Below, piece by piece: positions 7,727 to 14,948 of a DNA stretch of 55,016 nucleotides (position 1 is its first letter; every line of letters begins with the position of its first letter). The position numbers and the translations under genes are program-made. The DNA is from an uncultured Eubacteriales bacterium. Lineage in GTDB: Bacteria; Bacillota; Clostridia; Oscillospirales; Oscillospiraceae. The notes under the pieces are model-generated. The model did not search any database and was not told the DNA's origin. It saw nothing but the letters and a program-made list of their open reading frames with translations. Where the stretch lies: positions 1-55,016 of the forward strand of contig URAM01000010.1 of assembly GCA_900545815.1 (NCBI GenBank), written 5' to 3'.

Positions 7727-9106
7727 ATGCAAGACGCAAAACAACTGCTGCACCAGCCAGCAGAGAATACCCGCCAACTGCTGAAGAACACCCTCGGCAT
7801 GGCCTGGCCCGCCGTGTTGGAGAGCTTTTTCATCGCCCTGGCTGGTATGATCGATGTAAAGATGGTCAGCAACCTGGGCAGCTACGCTGTGGCCGCCGTG
7901 GGCTTGACCACTCAGCCCAAATTCCTTGGGCTGGCTTTCTTTATCGCCACCAATGTGGCTCTGTCCGCCCTGGTAGCCCGCCGTTTTGGAGAAAAACGGC
8001 GGGAGGACGCCAATCAGGTCATGATCACTGCTCTTGTTATGTCCATCCTGGTCTGTGCTGTCATCAGCACCCTCTGCGTCACCTTAGCCAACCCCATCAT
8101 CAACTTGTGCGGCTCTCAGCCGGACACCCACGCAGCGGCAGTGACCTATTTCCGCATCATCATGGGCGGGATCATCTTCAGCGTCATCTCCATGACCATC
8201 AACGCCGCCCTTCGGGGCAGCGGCAACACCCGCATCGCCATGACCACCAACGTCACCTCCAGTGTCCTGAACATCTGCGGCAACTATCTGCTCATCGAAG
8301 GTCACTTCGGATTCCCCGCCCTGGGCATCGCCGGCGCCGCCATTGCTACCGTCTTTGGCACGGTAGTGGCCTGCGGCATGAGCATCTTCTCCCTGCGCCA
8401 TCCAGACGGATTTGTCAGCCTGCCACACATCTTCAAGATCAAGATCCGTCCAGCCTGGAACTCTGTCCAAGAGCTGTTCCGCCTGTCCGGTAATATTCTG
8501 GTGGAAAACCTGCTCATGCGCATCGGCTTCATCGCCACCGCCCTAGTCGCCGCCTCCCTGGGCACCGACGTTATGGCCGCCCATCAGGTGGGCATGAATG
8601 TACTGACCATCAGCTTTTCCTTCGGCGACGGGATGCAGGTGGCAGCGGTGGCGTTGACCGGACGCAGCTTAGGCGAGGGGCAAAAGGAGCTGGCCAAAAC
8701 CTATGGCCGTCTGTGTCAGCGCATTGGCGTCACCATCTCCCTCATCCTCGCCATCCTCTTCCTGGTCTTTGGCCGGTGGTTCTACGGGCTGTACTTCCCC
8801 ACCGAGCCACACATCGTGGAGTACGGCGTGGAGATCATGCGCTTCTCTACCCTCATCACCTTCTTCCAAATCTCCTCGGTCATCTATATGGGCTGTCTCC
8901 GTGCCGCCGGCGATGTGAAATATACCCTGTTTGCCTCGGTCACCAGCATCACAGTTGTGCGTACCGCCTGTACTTGTCTGTTGGTGCTGGGACTGCACTG
9001 GGGTCTGACCGGTGTGTGGATGGGCGTCCTCACAGATCAGAGCTGCCGATTGATCTTGGCCTATATCCGTTTCCGGCAAGGGAAGTGGGTGGATTTGAAA
9101 ATTTGA
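7727..9106 (+). CDS. MATE family efflux transporter
   Basis: A 459-residue polytopic membrane protein of the multidrug and toxin extrusion family, expected to export organic cations in exchange for Na+ or H+. About twelve hydrophobic segments are visible in two homologous halves, opening with GMAWPAVLESFFIALAGMID, the usual first MATE helix. ATG 7727 follows GGGAGGAG; an upstream extension to 7520 crosses the promoter and is rejected. A second MATE gene at 23949-25301 is only distantly similar. Drug specificity cannot be inferred. Confidence 0.9.
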   Translation: MQDAKQLLHQPAENTRQLLKNTLGMAWPAVLESFFIALAGMIDVKMVSNLGSYAVAAVGLTTQPKFLGLAFFIATNVALSALVARRFGEKRREDANQVMITALVMSILVCAVISTLCVTLANPIINLCGSQPDTHAAAVTYFRIIMGGIIFSVISMTINAALRGSGNTRIAMTTNVTSSVLNICGNYLLIEGHFGFPALGIAGAAIATVFGTVVACGMSIFSLRHPDGFVSLPHIFKIKIRPAWNSVQELFRLSGNILVENLLMRIGFIATALVAASLGTDVMAAHQVGMNVLTISFSFGDGMQVAAVALTGRSLGEGQKELAKTYGRLCQRIGVTISLILAILFLVFGRWFYGLYFPTEPHIVEYGVEIMRFSTLITFFQISSVIYMGCLRAAGDVKYTLFASVTSITVVRTACTCLLVLGLHWGLTGVWMGVLTDQSCRLILAYIRFRQGKWVDLKI

Positions 9107-9125
9107 CAAAAACCAGTTTTTTTCA

Positions 9126-9155
9126 TTGACTTTTCCGCCTAAATTGTGCTATCCT
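9126..9155 (+). promoter_or_regulatory. Promoter of riboswitch leader
   Basis: TTGACT (9126-9131), an 18-base spacer ending TGC, and TATCCT (9150-9155), directly upstream of the ZTP aptamer. Confidence 0.65.
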
Positions 9156-9175
9156 AGTTATATACTTTTAAAAAA

Positions 9176-9279
9176 GTGACCTGCTGACGGGTTATGTGGA
9201 GCACCACAGTGTAGGTCACGGATCGACAAAATCGCCGACCGTCTGGGCAACATGAGATTGTATCATGTTGCCCTTTTTT
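9176..9279 (+). ncRNA. ZTP (pfl) riboswitch with terminator
   Basis: The 5' domain has GUGACCU (from 9176) pairing with AGGUCAC, enclosing UGACGG, a GUGG-AGCA-CCAC hairpin and an AGUGU strand. The 3' domain ends in CCGACCGUCUGGGCA, matching the conserved CCGCCUGGGCA of the pfl/ZTP aptamer. The GGGCA bases (9245-9249) also start an 11-bp terminator stem, GGGCAACATGA (9245-9255) with TCATGTTGCCC (9263-9273), followed by TTTTTT. Ligand binding to the 3' domain would prevent termination, the standard ZTP ON-switch. ZTP/ZMP signals folate (10-formyl-THF) shortage, which suits a formate transporter downstream. Confidence 0.88.
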
Positions 9280-9335
9280 GTTCACCGCTCACGGACACAA
9301 GAAAGGGCAGCACAAGAGAAATGGAGTGTGTTATC

Positions 9336-10115
9336 ATGTTCAGAGAGGATTATTTGACGATTTGTGAAAACGGCCGGAAGAAGCTGGACTTTTTCCGCAG
9401 CCGCCCCTTTGGCTACTTCCTGTCTGCCATGCTGGCTGGGATGTTCATCGCCCTGGGCAGCTTTGCCGCCATGTGCATCGGCGGCTTCGCCACCGCCGCT
9501 GGCTCCACTGCGGTGAAATTCCTCGTCTCCCTGGTCTTTGCCGCTGCGCTGAGTCTGGTCATTGCCGCCGGATGTGAGCTGTTCACTGGCAACAACCTGG
9601 TGCTGGGTGCCGCTTCTCTGAACCGCACCGTCTCCTGGCGAGACACCGCCCTGCTGTGGTTTGTGTGTTATGTGGGGAATCTACTGGGTTCCTGGGTACT
9701 CATCCTGATCTTCCAGGCCACCGGCATCACCGGCAACGAGGCAGTCGCCAGCTTCTTTGTCACCACTGCCCAGAGCAAGGTTAGCCAAGGCGCTCTGGCA
9801 CTTTTCACCCGTGGCATCCTGTGCAACATCTGCGTGTGCCTAGCCGTCTGGTGCTCGGTACGGCTGAAAGACGAGGCCGCTCGGCTCATCATGGTAGTCT
9901 GGTGCATCCTGATCTTCATGATCTGCGGCTTTGAGCACAGCATTGCCAACATGACCATCATCGGCACCGGCCTGCTCAACACCACCCAAGATGTCACCCT
10001 CTCCGGATATGTATGGAACCTGGTCTTCGTCACCTTAGGCAATATGGTGGGAGGTACCGTTTTTGTGGCTCTTCCCTACCACCTGGTCGCTCAGGAAGGA
10101 CAGAAGGTAGGGTAA
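9336..10115 (+). CDS. Formate/nitrite transporter (FNT family)
   Basis: A 259-residue inner-membrane channel of the FocA/NirC family that moves formate or related monovalent anions. Six hydrophobic segments are visible, with FNT-type glycine-rich helices (MLAGMFIALGSFAAM, CELFTGNNLVLG, GNLLGSWVLILIF, GTVFVALPYHL). ATG 9336 is used because GGAG lies 9 bases upstream; the longer frame from 9252 begins inside the riboswitch terminator. The ZTP riboswitch links formate handling with one-carbon folate status, so formate is the likeliest substrate. Confidence 0.88.
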   Translation: MFREDYLTICENGRKKLDFFRSRPFGYFLSAMLAGMFIALGSFAAMCIGGFATAAGSTAVKFLVSLVFAAALSLVIAAGCELFTGNNLVLGAASLNRTVSWRDTALLWFVCYVGNLLGSWVLILIFQATGITGNEAVASFFVTTAQSKVSQGALALFTRGILCNICVCLAVWCSVRLKDEAARLIMVVWCILIFMICGFEHSIANMTIIGTGLLNTTQDVTLSGYVWNLVFVTLGNMVGGTVFVALPYHLVAQEGQKVG

Positions 10116-10155
10116 TCTTCCCCAGCAAATATCGATTATATTGTTCGTTCTCCTT

Positions 10156-10193
10156 GACTGCCTCACTGCCCCCGGTGAGGCAGTCACACTTTT
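10156..10193 (+). terminator. Terminator-like hairpin after FNT gene
   Basis: GACTGCCTCAC (10156-10166) pairs perfectly with GTGAGGCAGTC (10175-10185) and is followed by a short interrupted T-run. Confidence 0.65.
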
Positions 10194-10283
10194 CCGCCCA
10201 AAAAAAGCACGTCCACAGTGTGACCTGCCCCAATTTATACGGACAGCACCAAAAAGCTCCTATGTAGGAAATATTAAATTTTA

Positions 10284-10313
10284 AGCGGAGTGGCGCAGCG
10301 TTAGCGGCACCAC
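10284..10313. repeat. Inverted repeat in intergenic region
   Basis: GGAGTGG and CCACTCC flank a GC-rich loop. It sits near the transposase remnant; no function is evident. Apart from this and the terminator-like hairpin at 10156-10193, the stretch 10116-10371 shows nothing recognisable. Confidence 0.35.
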
Positions 10314-10371
10314 TCCAGTTCTATTTTGGATGCGCTCGTGGTTATAAAAATAAATATATCTGTCGATCAAA

Positions 10372-10647
10372 TTATCTGCTTCCCTGAATGTATTTGGTTT
10401 GTGCCGATAGATACATTCTGTTTTCAGATTTGTTTTCCTTTTCGTAATCCTCTATGGTCTTATGTTTCTTGGGTCTACCCTTAGGCATAGGTGCTAATTG
10501 CCGCAACTTTGTTTCCGGGCGTAACCCGCGCCAACTTTGAATCCTGTACCGACTCATTCCCAACTCCTTGCTGAGTTGATTCTGCGTTTCTCCGGCTGCT
10601 AACCGCTCCCGAACCTGGTTTTTCACCCATTCTGGATACTGCGTCAT
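10372..10647 (-). pseudogene. Transposase OrfA-like HTH remnant (IS3-type)
   Basis: A 91-residue frame with an N-terminal helix-turn-helix (VRERLAAGETQNQLSKELGM) followed by LPKGRPKKHK-like PMPKGRPKKHKTIEDYEKEN. This is the transition into the leucine-zipper seen in IS3/IS150-type OrfA proteins. The continuation RLKMENELLR is missing and replaced by unrelated SENRMYLSAQ, and no OrfB (DDE integrase) follows. I read it as a truncated insertion-sequence fragment. It could instead be a small domesticated DNA-binding protein; no clear ribosome site helps decide. Confidence 0.45.
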
Positions 10648-10672
10648 TCCTTTTCTTCCTGATATGCAATTA

Positions 10673-10712
10673 CCCCCTGATGTAGTTATGATCCTACATC
10701 AGGGGGCTTTTT
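10673..10712 (+). terminator. Strong hairpin with T-run
   Basis: A perfect 13-bp stem, CCCCCTGATGTAG (10673-10685) with CTACATCAGGGGG (10694-10706), is followed by CTTTTT. Oriented as a plus-strand terminator although no plus-strand gene lies directly upstream; A residues on the other side may allow minus-strand use after the DUF815 gene. Confidence 0.6.
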
Positions 10713-10769
10713 GTCTATTGTCCTGTTTTACTGGTTCTGTTCACACAACTTGGACGTGCTTTTTTGACA

Positions 10770-11972
10770 TCAACTTTGCCCTTGCAGGCTGGAAACAAAT
10801 TGCAGCGCAGAACGAGGACTCCGGCTGGTGTGCCGCGCCTCCCAGCGGACGGCCAGACGATGCAGCTCCTGCCGATCCAGCTGGATGCCCTTGGCCTGTG
10901 CCATATCCAGTGCCATCTCGATGAACTGAGGCTTGGTCAGCTCAGAAAACAGGATGCGCAGGCCGAACCGGTCGGCCAGGGAGGTCTTGTCCTGAATGGT
11001 CTCGCTGGCATCGATCTCATCACCGTCTCGGTCAGAGAAATTCTGCCGCACCAGGTGGCGACGATTGGAGGTACAGTATACGGCCACATTCACAGGGCGC
11101 GGTTCCAGACTTCCTTCCAGGATGGTTTTGAGGGAGGAGAAAGTACGATCCTCCTTGTCAAAGGCCAGGTCGTCAATGAAGATGATGAACTTCTGAGGCC
11201 GGTGCGCCAGATCCCGCACCAGCTTAGGAATGTCGCCCAGCTCCTCCTTGGGCACCTCGATGAGCCGCAAGGAAGCAAATTCCGGCATTCCCAGCAAACC
11301 CTTGACCGTGGCGGATTTCCCAGTGCCGGAGACGCCATAGAGCAGGACGTTGTTGACCTGGCGGCCAGAAACCAGCAAGCGGGTATTCTCCACCACCTGC
11401 TCCCGCTGGCGTTCATAGCCAATAAACGCATCCTCTGGAACAAAATCCGGCTCCTTCACCGGATGCAGCGCCCCGTCCTGCCAGACAAACGCCTGGTAAC
11501 GAGAGAAAATCCCGCAGCCATGGGTTTTATAAAAAGCGGTCAGCGCACCAAATTCCGGCAGCGATCCGTGTCCCCACTCTGGCAAGGTCTGCACGGTGTC
11601 CTGCCAATCCTCCGGCACCAGAGCGGCCAGTTCTGCTTTGATCTCAGACGGTTCCAGCGCGGCCAGACTCGCAAAGACCGCCAGATCCCGTTCTGCCGCC
11701 TGGGTGAGCACCACGCCAGCTTGTCCATGGGCGGCCGCCTGGGCGTAGGAGGAGATACCATAGCGGAGCTGATCCACCAAGTAGTCAGACAGGCTGTCCG
11801 TCCCCTCCTGGGTCAGGGTGTAAAAGGTTTCCGTATACCCTTCCAAGGCGTTTTCGCCGTCCTGCTGCTCCAGCGCCCGAAAGAGCCTGGTCAGCGCCGC
11901 CAAAGGCGGCAGTTTCAGCAAGTGACGATAGACGGTGACGCCGGCTAATGCGGCGGAATAATTTTTCTTCAC
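10770..11972 (-). CDS. DUF815-family AAA+ ATP-binding protein
   Basis: A 400-residue soluble P-loop ATPase. Walker A is GVSGTGKSATVKGLL, Walker B is KFIIFIDDLAF, and a sensor segment follows (VNVAVYCTSNRRHLV). The C-terminal half matches DUF815, a widespread bacterial AAA+ group without a known biochemical role; the N-terminal 180 residues are helical and variable. The start is GTG 11972 with AGGAAGG upstream, and its GTGA overlaps the stop of the lipoprotein gene, implying translational coupling. Confidence 0.85.
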   Translation of the reverse strand: MKKNYSAALAGVTVYRHLLKLPPLAALTRLFRALEQQDGENALEGYTETFYTLTQEGTDSLSDYLVDQLRYGISSYAQAAAHGQAGVVLTQAAERDLAVFASLAALEPSEIKAELAALVPEDWQDTVQTLPEWGHGSLPEFGALTAFYKTHGCGIFSRYQAFVWQDGALHPVKEPDFVPEDAFIGYERQREQVVENTRLLVSGRQVNNVLLYGVSGTGKSATVKGLLGMPEFASLRLIEVPKEELGDIPKLVRDLAHRPQKFIIFIDDLAFDKEDRTFSSLKTILEGSLEPRPVNVAVYCTSNRRHLVRQNFSDRDGDEIDASETIQDKTSLADRFGLRILFSELTKPQFIEMALDMAQAKGIQLDRQELHRLAVRWEARHTSRSPRSALQFVSSLQGQS

Positions 11973-12490
11973 GGTGTATCCTTCCTCTCTGTCTGAGCTG
12001 CTGCGGCCATCTCCTGGTCGGTCTGCTGGTTTCCTTTTTCTTGTGTTTTTTTCTTTGTTTTTTTCGCCTTGGGCAAGGTCAAGCGGATGGTCTGGGTCAC
12101 GCTGTTCTGTTCCTTCCCCTCCTTGGAAAAGGCAGTGGCCGTAATGTCCAGATCACAGCTCTCCTTGCAATAGGCCAAAATGTCCCACTCCAGCTTTTCC
12201 CCCGGTTCCAGCACCGGAGATTCATAGATGGTTTGGCCGTTGACGGACAAGGTGTAGACCAGACGAAAGGGGCTTTTCTTCCAGTTGGTCAAGGTGAGCA
12301 CCCGATTGTCCTGGTTTACCTTGCGATCCTGGAACCGTGGAAATCTGGCGTACTCCTTCTCCACCTCCACCTGAGCGGGCGCAGAGGAGACTGCACTGCC
12401 GCTACTCAAGGTGCCGCAACCGGGCAGAAAGAGCAAAGCGGCAGTCAGGGCGGCAGCGGTGATGCGATAGATATGACGTTGTTTGATCAA
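11969..12490 (-). CDS. Putative lipoprotein coupled to DUF815 ATPase
   Basis: A small exported lipoprotein. The hydrophobic stretch AAALTAALLFLPGCGTL ends in a lipobox-like cysteine (LPGC). The exported part (about 150 residues) is beta-rich and ends in a Lys/Gln-rich tail. I chose TTG 12490 because GAAAGGGG lies nine bases upstream and it gives a short K/R-containing signal peptide; the frame is open further back to 12604 but lacks a better start. No family is recognised. The 4-base overlap with the ATPase gene links the two. Confidence 0.6.
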   Translation of the reverse strand: MIKQRHIYRITAAALTAALLFLPGCGTLSSGSAVSSAPAQVEVEKEYARFPRFQDRKVNQDNRVLTLTNWKKSPFRLVYTLSVNGQTIYESPVLEPGEKLEWDILAYCKESCDLDITATAFSKEGKEQNSVTQTIRLTLPKAKKTKKKTQEKGNQQTDQEMAAAAQTERKDTP

Positions 12491-12666
12491 CGGAAACAAC
12501 CCCTTTCTTCGGATTCCAACATTGGTTTTGATTATACCGGATTCTGTATCGGAATACAATGGCGTACCTGCACAAATCCCCCGATCACCTCGCATTGACG
12601 GCACTGCGTTCCTTTGTTACAATGAGGATACCCTGACGGGAATGCTGGTACAAGGAGGGCAGGAGG

Positions 12667-13464
12667 ATGGGACGAGAAACGGAGCTTTGCAATCGCTTGG
12701 GACGCACACCAGAAGAACGTCTGTTGTTGCGCCGAGTACTGGATCAATCAATGGGAGCCGTGCGCAAGTGTGAGCCCTGTCGGACTCCATTTTTGACACC
12801 CAGAGAGTGCGCCTTAGCCAAGCAACTCATCGCTGCCCTGGGGCATCCCGCTCACCGCTTTGAGGGCGGTTATCCAGAAGCGGAACGACAAGTGTGCCTA
12901 TTCCTGCCAGACTGGCTTGAACCAGAGGATGCGCTTCCGGAGCCTTATGGACTGGCTGCCTTGCGAGCCGTCTGGTACGAAGGAGATACCTTGGGGCATC
13001 GGGATATTTTGGGCGCACTGATGGGACTTGGCATCCGCCGAGAGACAGTGGGCGACCTGCTGGTGTCCCAGCACAGCTGTGATATTCTGCTGTTGCCAGA
13101 GATTTTGCCTTATCTGCGGGAAAATTTCACCCAGGCCGGCCGAGTCAAATTAAAATGCTCTGAAATCCCTCTGCCAGAACTGTCTGTCCCCCCAATTGCA
13201 AAGAAACTCCTCCATGGCACGGTATCCTCCCTGCGGCTGGACGCTGTGGCAGCCACCGGATTCGGCACCAGCCGAGCAAAGATGACCGAGGCTATCTCCA
13301 GCGGACGGGTATCCCTGAATCATCTGGAATGCACCCGCGCTGACCAAGCAGTAGCAGAGGGAGATGTACTGGCTTGCCGAGGCATGGGAAAATGCCGCCT
13401 GATTGCGGTGGGCGGACTGAGCCGAAAAGGGCGAGTGGCCATTACCGTGGAGCGCTATCTTTAA
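12667..13464 (+). CDS. YlmH-family S4-domain RNA-binding protein
   Basis: A 265-residue protein with the YlmH layout: a divergent N-terminal domain, a central block (AVWYEGDTLGHRDILGALMG and GIRRETVGDLLV), then an S4 RNA-binding domain near residues 180-245 (RLDAVAATGFGTSRAKMTEA, GRVSLN). Members bind ribosomal RNA or tRNA and act in ribosome quality control. In Bacillus and many clostridia ylmH sits between sepF/ylmG and divIVA; here those genes are about 28 kb away. AGGAGGGCAGGAGG precedes the ATG. Confidence 0.86.
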   Translation: MGRETELCNRLGRTPEERLLLRRVLDQSMGAVRKCEPCRTPFLTPRECALAKQLIAALGHPAHRFEGGYPEAERQVCLFLPDWLEPEDALPEPYGLAALRAVWYEGDTLGHRDILGALMGLGIRRETVGDLLVSQHSCDILLLPEILPYLRENFTQAGRVKLKCSEIPLPELSVPPIAKKLLHGTVSSLRLDAVAATGFGTSRAKMTEAISSGRVSLNHLECTRADQAVAEGDVLACRGMGKCRLIAVGGLSRKGRVAITVERYL

Positions 13465-13503
13465 ACGAGTTCAAATTTATTTTATAAAGGAGTGGCAAAA
13501 GAT

Positions 13504-13728
13504 ATGCCCGTAACACAGGAACAGATTGATCGCATCAACCAACTGGCTCGGAAATCCAAGGCAGAGGGCTTGACGGCAGAGGAAAAAGAGGAACAGGCTA
13601 AGCTGCGCCGGCTCTATATCGACGCCATGAAGGAGTCCCTGCGCGGCCAGTTGGATAACACATACATTGTGGATGTCCACGGCAACAAGCGGAAGCTGCC
13701 GAAGAAGAAGCGTCCGCCTGAGATGTAA
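13504..13728 (+). CDS. DUF896 family protein (YnzC-like)
   Basis: A 74-residue basic protein of the DUF896 family: ERINxLAxKxKxEGLTxEE-type motif (DRINQLARKSKAEGLTAEEK), then RRLYIDAMKESLRGQLDN and VDVHGNKRKLP. Function is unknown; the family is small and cytoplasmic in Firmicutes. The ATG at 13504 is preferred over the in-frame GTG at 13492, which touches the AAAGGAG site. It follows ylmH by about 40 bases and is probably co-transcribed. Confidence 0.9.
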   Translation: MPVTQEQIDRINQLARKSKAEGLTAEEKEEQAKLRRLYIDAMKESLRGQLDNTYIVDVHGNKRKLPKKKRPPEM

Positions 13729-13756
13729 CTTCTTTTGATAAGACGCAGGCATGAAA

Positions 13757-13788
13757 GAAACCGGCTGATGCTAACATCAGCCGGTTTC
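13757..13788 (+). terminator. Terminator-like hairpin after DUF896 gene
   Basis: GAAACCGGCTGATG (13757-13770) pairs with CATCAGCCGGTTTC (13775-13788), a perfect 14-bp stem, but the T-run after it is poor. Confidence 0.55.
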
Positions 13789-13800
13789 TCTGGATAGACG

Positions 13801-13860
13801 AAAAAGCACAAAAGAAATGACCCAATCCAAATTGCTAACAGCGTTGAATCGGGTCATTTC
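13801..13860 (-). terminator. Minus-strand terminator of mini-ORF unit
   Basis: On the minus strand GAAATGACCCGATTC and GGATTGGGTCATTTC pair with two mismatches across a 17-base loop, followed by TTTTGTGCTTTTT. It ends the transcript predicted from the promoter at 14634-14662. Confidence 0.75.
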
Positions 13861-13886
13861 TGTTCTGCCTTAAAGTCGAGTTTCAT
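13854..13886 (-). CDS. Mini-ORF, 10 residues (MKLDFKAEQK)
   Basis: An ATG at 13886 with AAAGGAGG 11 bases upstream reads MKLDFKAEQK and stops inside the terminator stem. It is the last of the mini-ORF series. Too short to assign; listed because the ribosome site is strong. Confidence 0.35.
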   Translation of the reverse strand: MKLDFKAEQK

Positions 13887-13927
13887 GGTTGTCCATGCCT
13901 CCTTTCAAGTTATGCTCAAATTCAGTG

Positions 13928-13993
13928 TCACACTTCACCGACCAGCCACCGTAACTCCTTGTCGGCTGACTGTTGTCTGCACTTTGGAACCAT
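13928..13993 (-). CDS. Mini-ORF, 21 residues, starts MVPK
   Basis: AGAAGGGGG directly before ATG 13993, then MVPKCRQQSADKELRWLVGE and V. An upstream copy 316 bases away begins MVPK and stops after seven residues. No family is recognised. Confidence 0.35.
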   Translation of the reverse strand: MVPKCRQQSADKELRWLVGEV

Positions 13994-14011
13994 CCCCCTT
14001 CTAGCCTGCCT

Positions 14012-14038
14012 TTAAATCAGCTTCAGAATCATCTTCAT
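14012..14038 (-). CDS. Mini-ORF MKMILKLI (copy 2)
   Basis: ATG 14038 with AAAGGAGGA upstream, stop TAA at 14012-14014. Its twin MALILKLI lies at 14328-14354. Conservation of both reading frame and ribosome site in the two copies supports translation. Confidence 0.4.
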   Translation of the reverse strand: MKMILKLI

Positions 14039-14155
14039 TGGGGCCTTCCTCCTTTGCTTGCGGAAAGCGTTTCACCTGTTTATGGCTTTCGTCTGCTTAC
14101 ACCCAACGAATGACTGCCATAAAAATCATCCGTGGGGACTCAATAGGTCATTGGA

Positions 14156-14200
14156 CTATCCTCCCTCATAGGTCTGAATCGGGGCCTTATACAGAATCAT
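14156..14200 (-). CDS. Mini-ORF, 14 residues, ends GG-stop
   Basis: MILYKAPIQTYEGG, whose last codons and stop (GGA GGA TAG) form a ribosome site for the next ATG (MTY-stop). The same arrangement occurs at 14489-14539. Confidence 0.3.
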   Translation of the reverse strand: MILYKAPIQTYEGG

Positions 14201-14205
14201 GGGAC

Positions 14206-14289
14206 TCACCCTTTCAAAACCTGTGCGTTCCGGCCTTCCGTCCATCTTTCCGACTCATTTGCCGGCCAATGGTAGTCGGTATGAATCAT
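14206..14289 (-). CDS. Mini-ORF, 27 residues
   Basis: MIHTDYHWPANESERWTEGR then NAQVLKG. Its ATG overlaps the stop of the seven-residue MVPKYNS ORF (ATGA), and its stop is five bases before the next ATG. No homology recognised. Confidence 0.3.
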   Translation of the reverse strand: MIHTDYHWPANESERWTEGRNAQVLKG

Positions 14290-14327
14290 GAGTTGTACTT
14301 TGGAACCATCCCCCTTCTCACCGGTAC

Positions 14328-14354
14328 TTAAATCAGTTTCAGAATTAGTGCCAT
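14328..14354 (-). CDS. Mini-ORF MALILKLI (copy 1)
   Basis: TAAGGAGGAGAGTCAA precedes ATG 14354; eight residues then TAA. See the twin at 14012-14038. Confidence 0.4.
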   Translation of the reverse strand: MALILKLI

Positions 14355-14488
14355 TTGACTCTCCTCCTTACCAAATCATGCGTGACAGGTTGTGAGAGAA
14401 CTTTCTATAACAACGGCTAAACTCATTTGCGCTTCACCGACAGTTGCCGCTATGAAGACTGCCAGTGGTTTGTCAGTTGTTCAATGGA

Positions 14489-14539
14489 CTATCCTCCTAA
14501 CTTGATTTCTACATTCAGAATGGGAAGTGAGCTTGTCAT
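14489..14539 (-). CDS. Mini-ORF, 16 residues, first of the unit
   Basis: MTSSLPILNVEIKLGG, starting about 90 bases after the predicted transcription start, with CGAGG before the ATG. Its GGA GGA TAG end again creates a ribosome site. Confidence 0.35.
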   Translation of the reverse strand: MTSSLPILNVEIKLGG

Positions 14540-14633
14540 CCTCGGGATGACGGTAGGCGGTGGATTTGGTCTTTGAGGAGTCAACCTGACCGTTTCTCTT
14601 GCCTGTTGTTGTCTGCTTCCTTTCTGTACCTGT

Positions 14634-14662
14634 AATATACCACATCCCCCTATCTGTGTCAA
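14634..14662 (-). promoter_or_regulatory. Consensus sigma-A promoter of mini-ORF unit
   Basis: Minus strand: TTGACA (14657-14662), exactly 17 bases, TATATT (14634-14639). It reads into the mini-ORF region, which contains no ORF longer than 60 residues on that strand. Confidence 0.82.
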
Positions 14663-14877
14663 CCCTTTTTTTGATTTTCTTTGTTCATTTTGCGTTCATA
14701 ATTCTATTATGTCATCTTCACCATAGTGCATATCCCACAAAGGCGCGGACAAGTGGCGAAAAACCTTCCGTTTTTTGAGTGGTTCGTGTGGAGAGCATCC
14801 GTTTTCCTTGCAAACACACCCCCATTGATGCTCCGACCAGTTTTTATCGGTTGGAATGGAATCATCTTCCGGTTCCC

Positions 14878-14906
14878 TTGCGTCGGGTCAGCTTTTCTGC
14901 TAGAAT
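14878..14906 (+). promoter_or_regulatory. Promoter of first VWA gene
   Basis: TTGCGT (14878-14883), 17 bases, TAGAAT (14901-14906) preceded by TGC (extended -10). The block TTTCTGCTAGAATCAACTTT recurs at the MoxR promoter (16394). Confidence 0.72.
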
Positions 14907-14948
14907 CAACTTTAGTTTGAAGGTTGACACAAGGAGAGGTGACCGGTC

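Larger units (their letters stand above)
13928..14500 (-). repeat. Imperfect tandem duplication, period about 316-333 bases
   Basis: Two copies of a module can be aligned by eye on the minus strand: GGAGGATAGTCC (upstream), an AAGGAGGA site, an 8-residue ORF ending ILKLI, then GAGAAGGGGGATGGTTCC-like sequence. The ILKLI starts are at 14354 and 14038, the MVPK starts at 14309 and 13993 (both 316 apart), and the GGATAGTCC boxes are 333 apart. The copies have diverged by indels. Confidence 0.75.

Noticed and set aside
9252..9335. Upstream extension of the formate transporter to 9252
   Set aside because: It begins inside the riboswitch terminator stem and lacks a ribosome site; ATG 9336 is well placed.
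13850..14500. CRISPR-like array
   Set aside because: The repeated blocks occur only twice, are hundreds of bases apart and contain ribosome sites and short ORFs, not short direct repeats with spacers.
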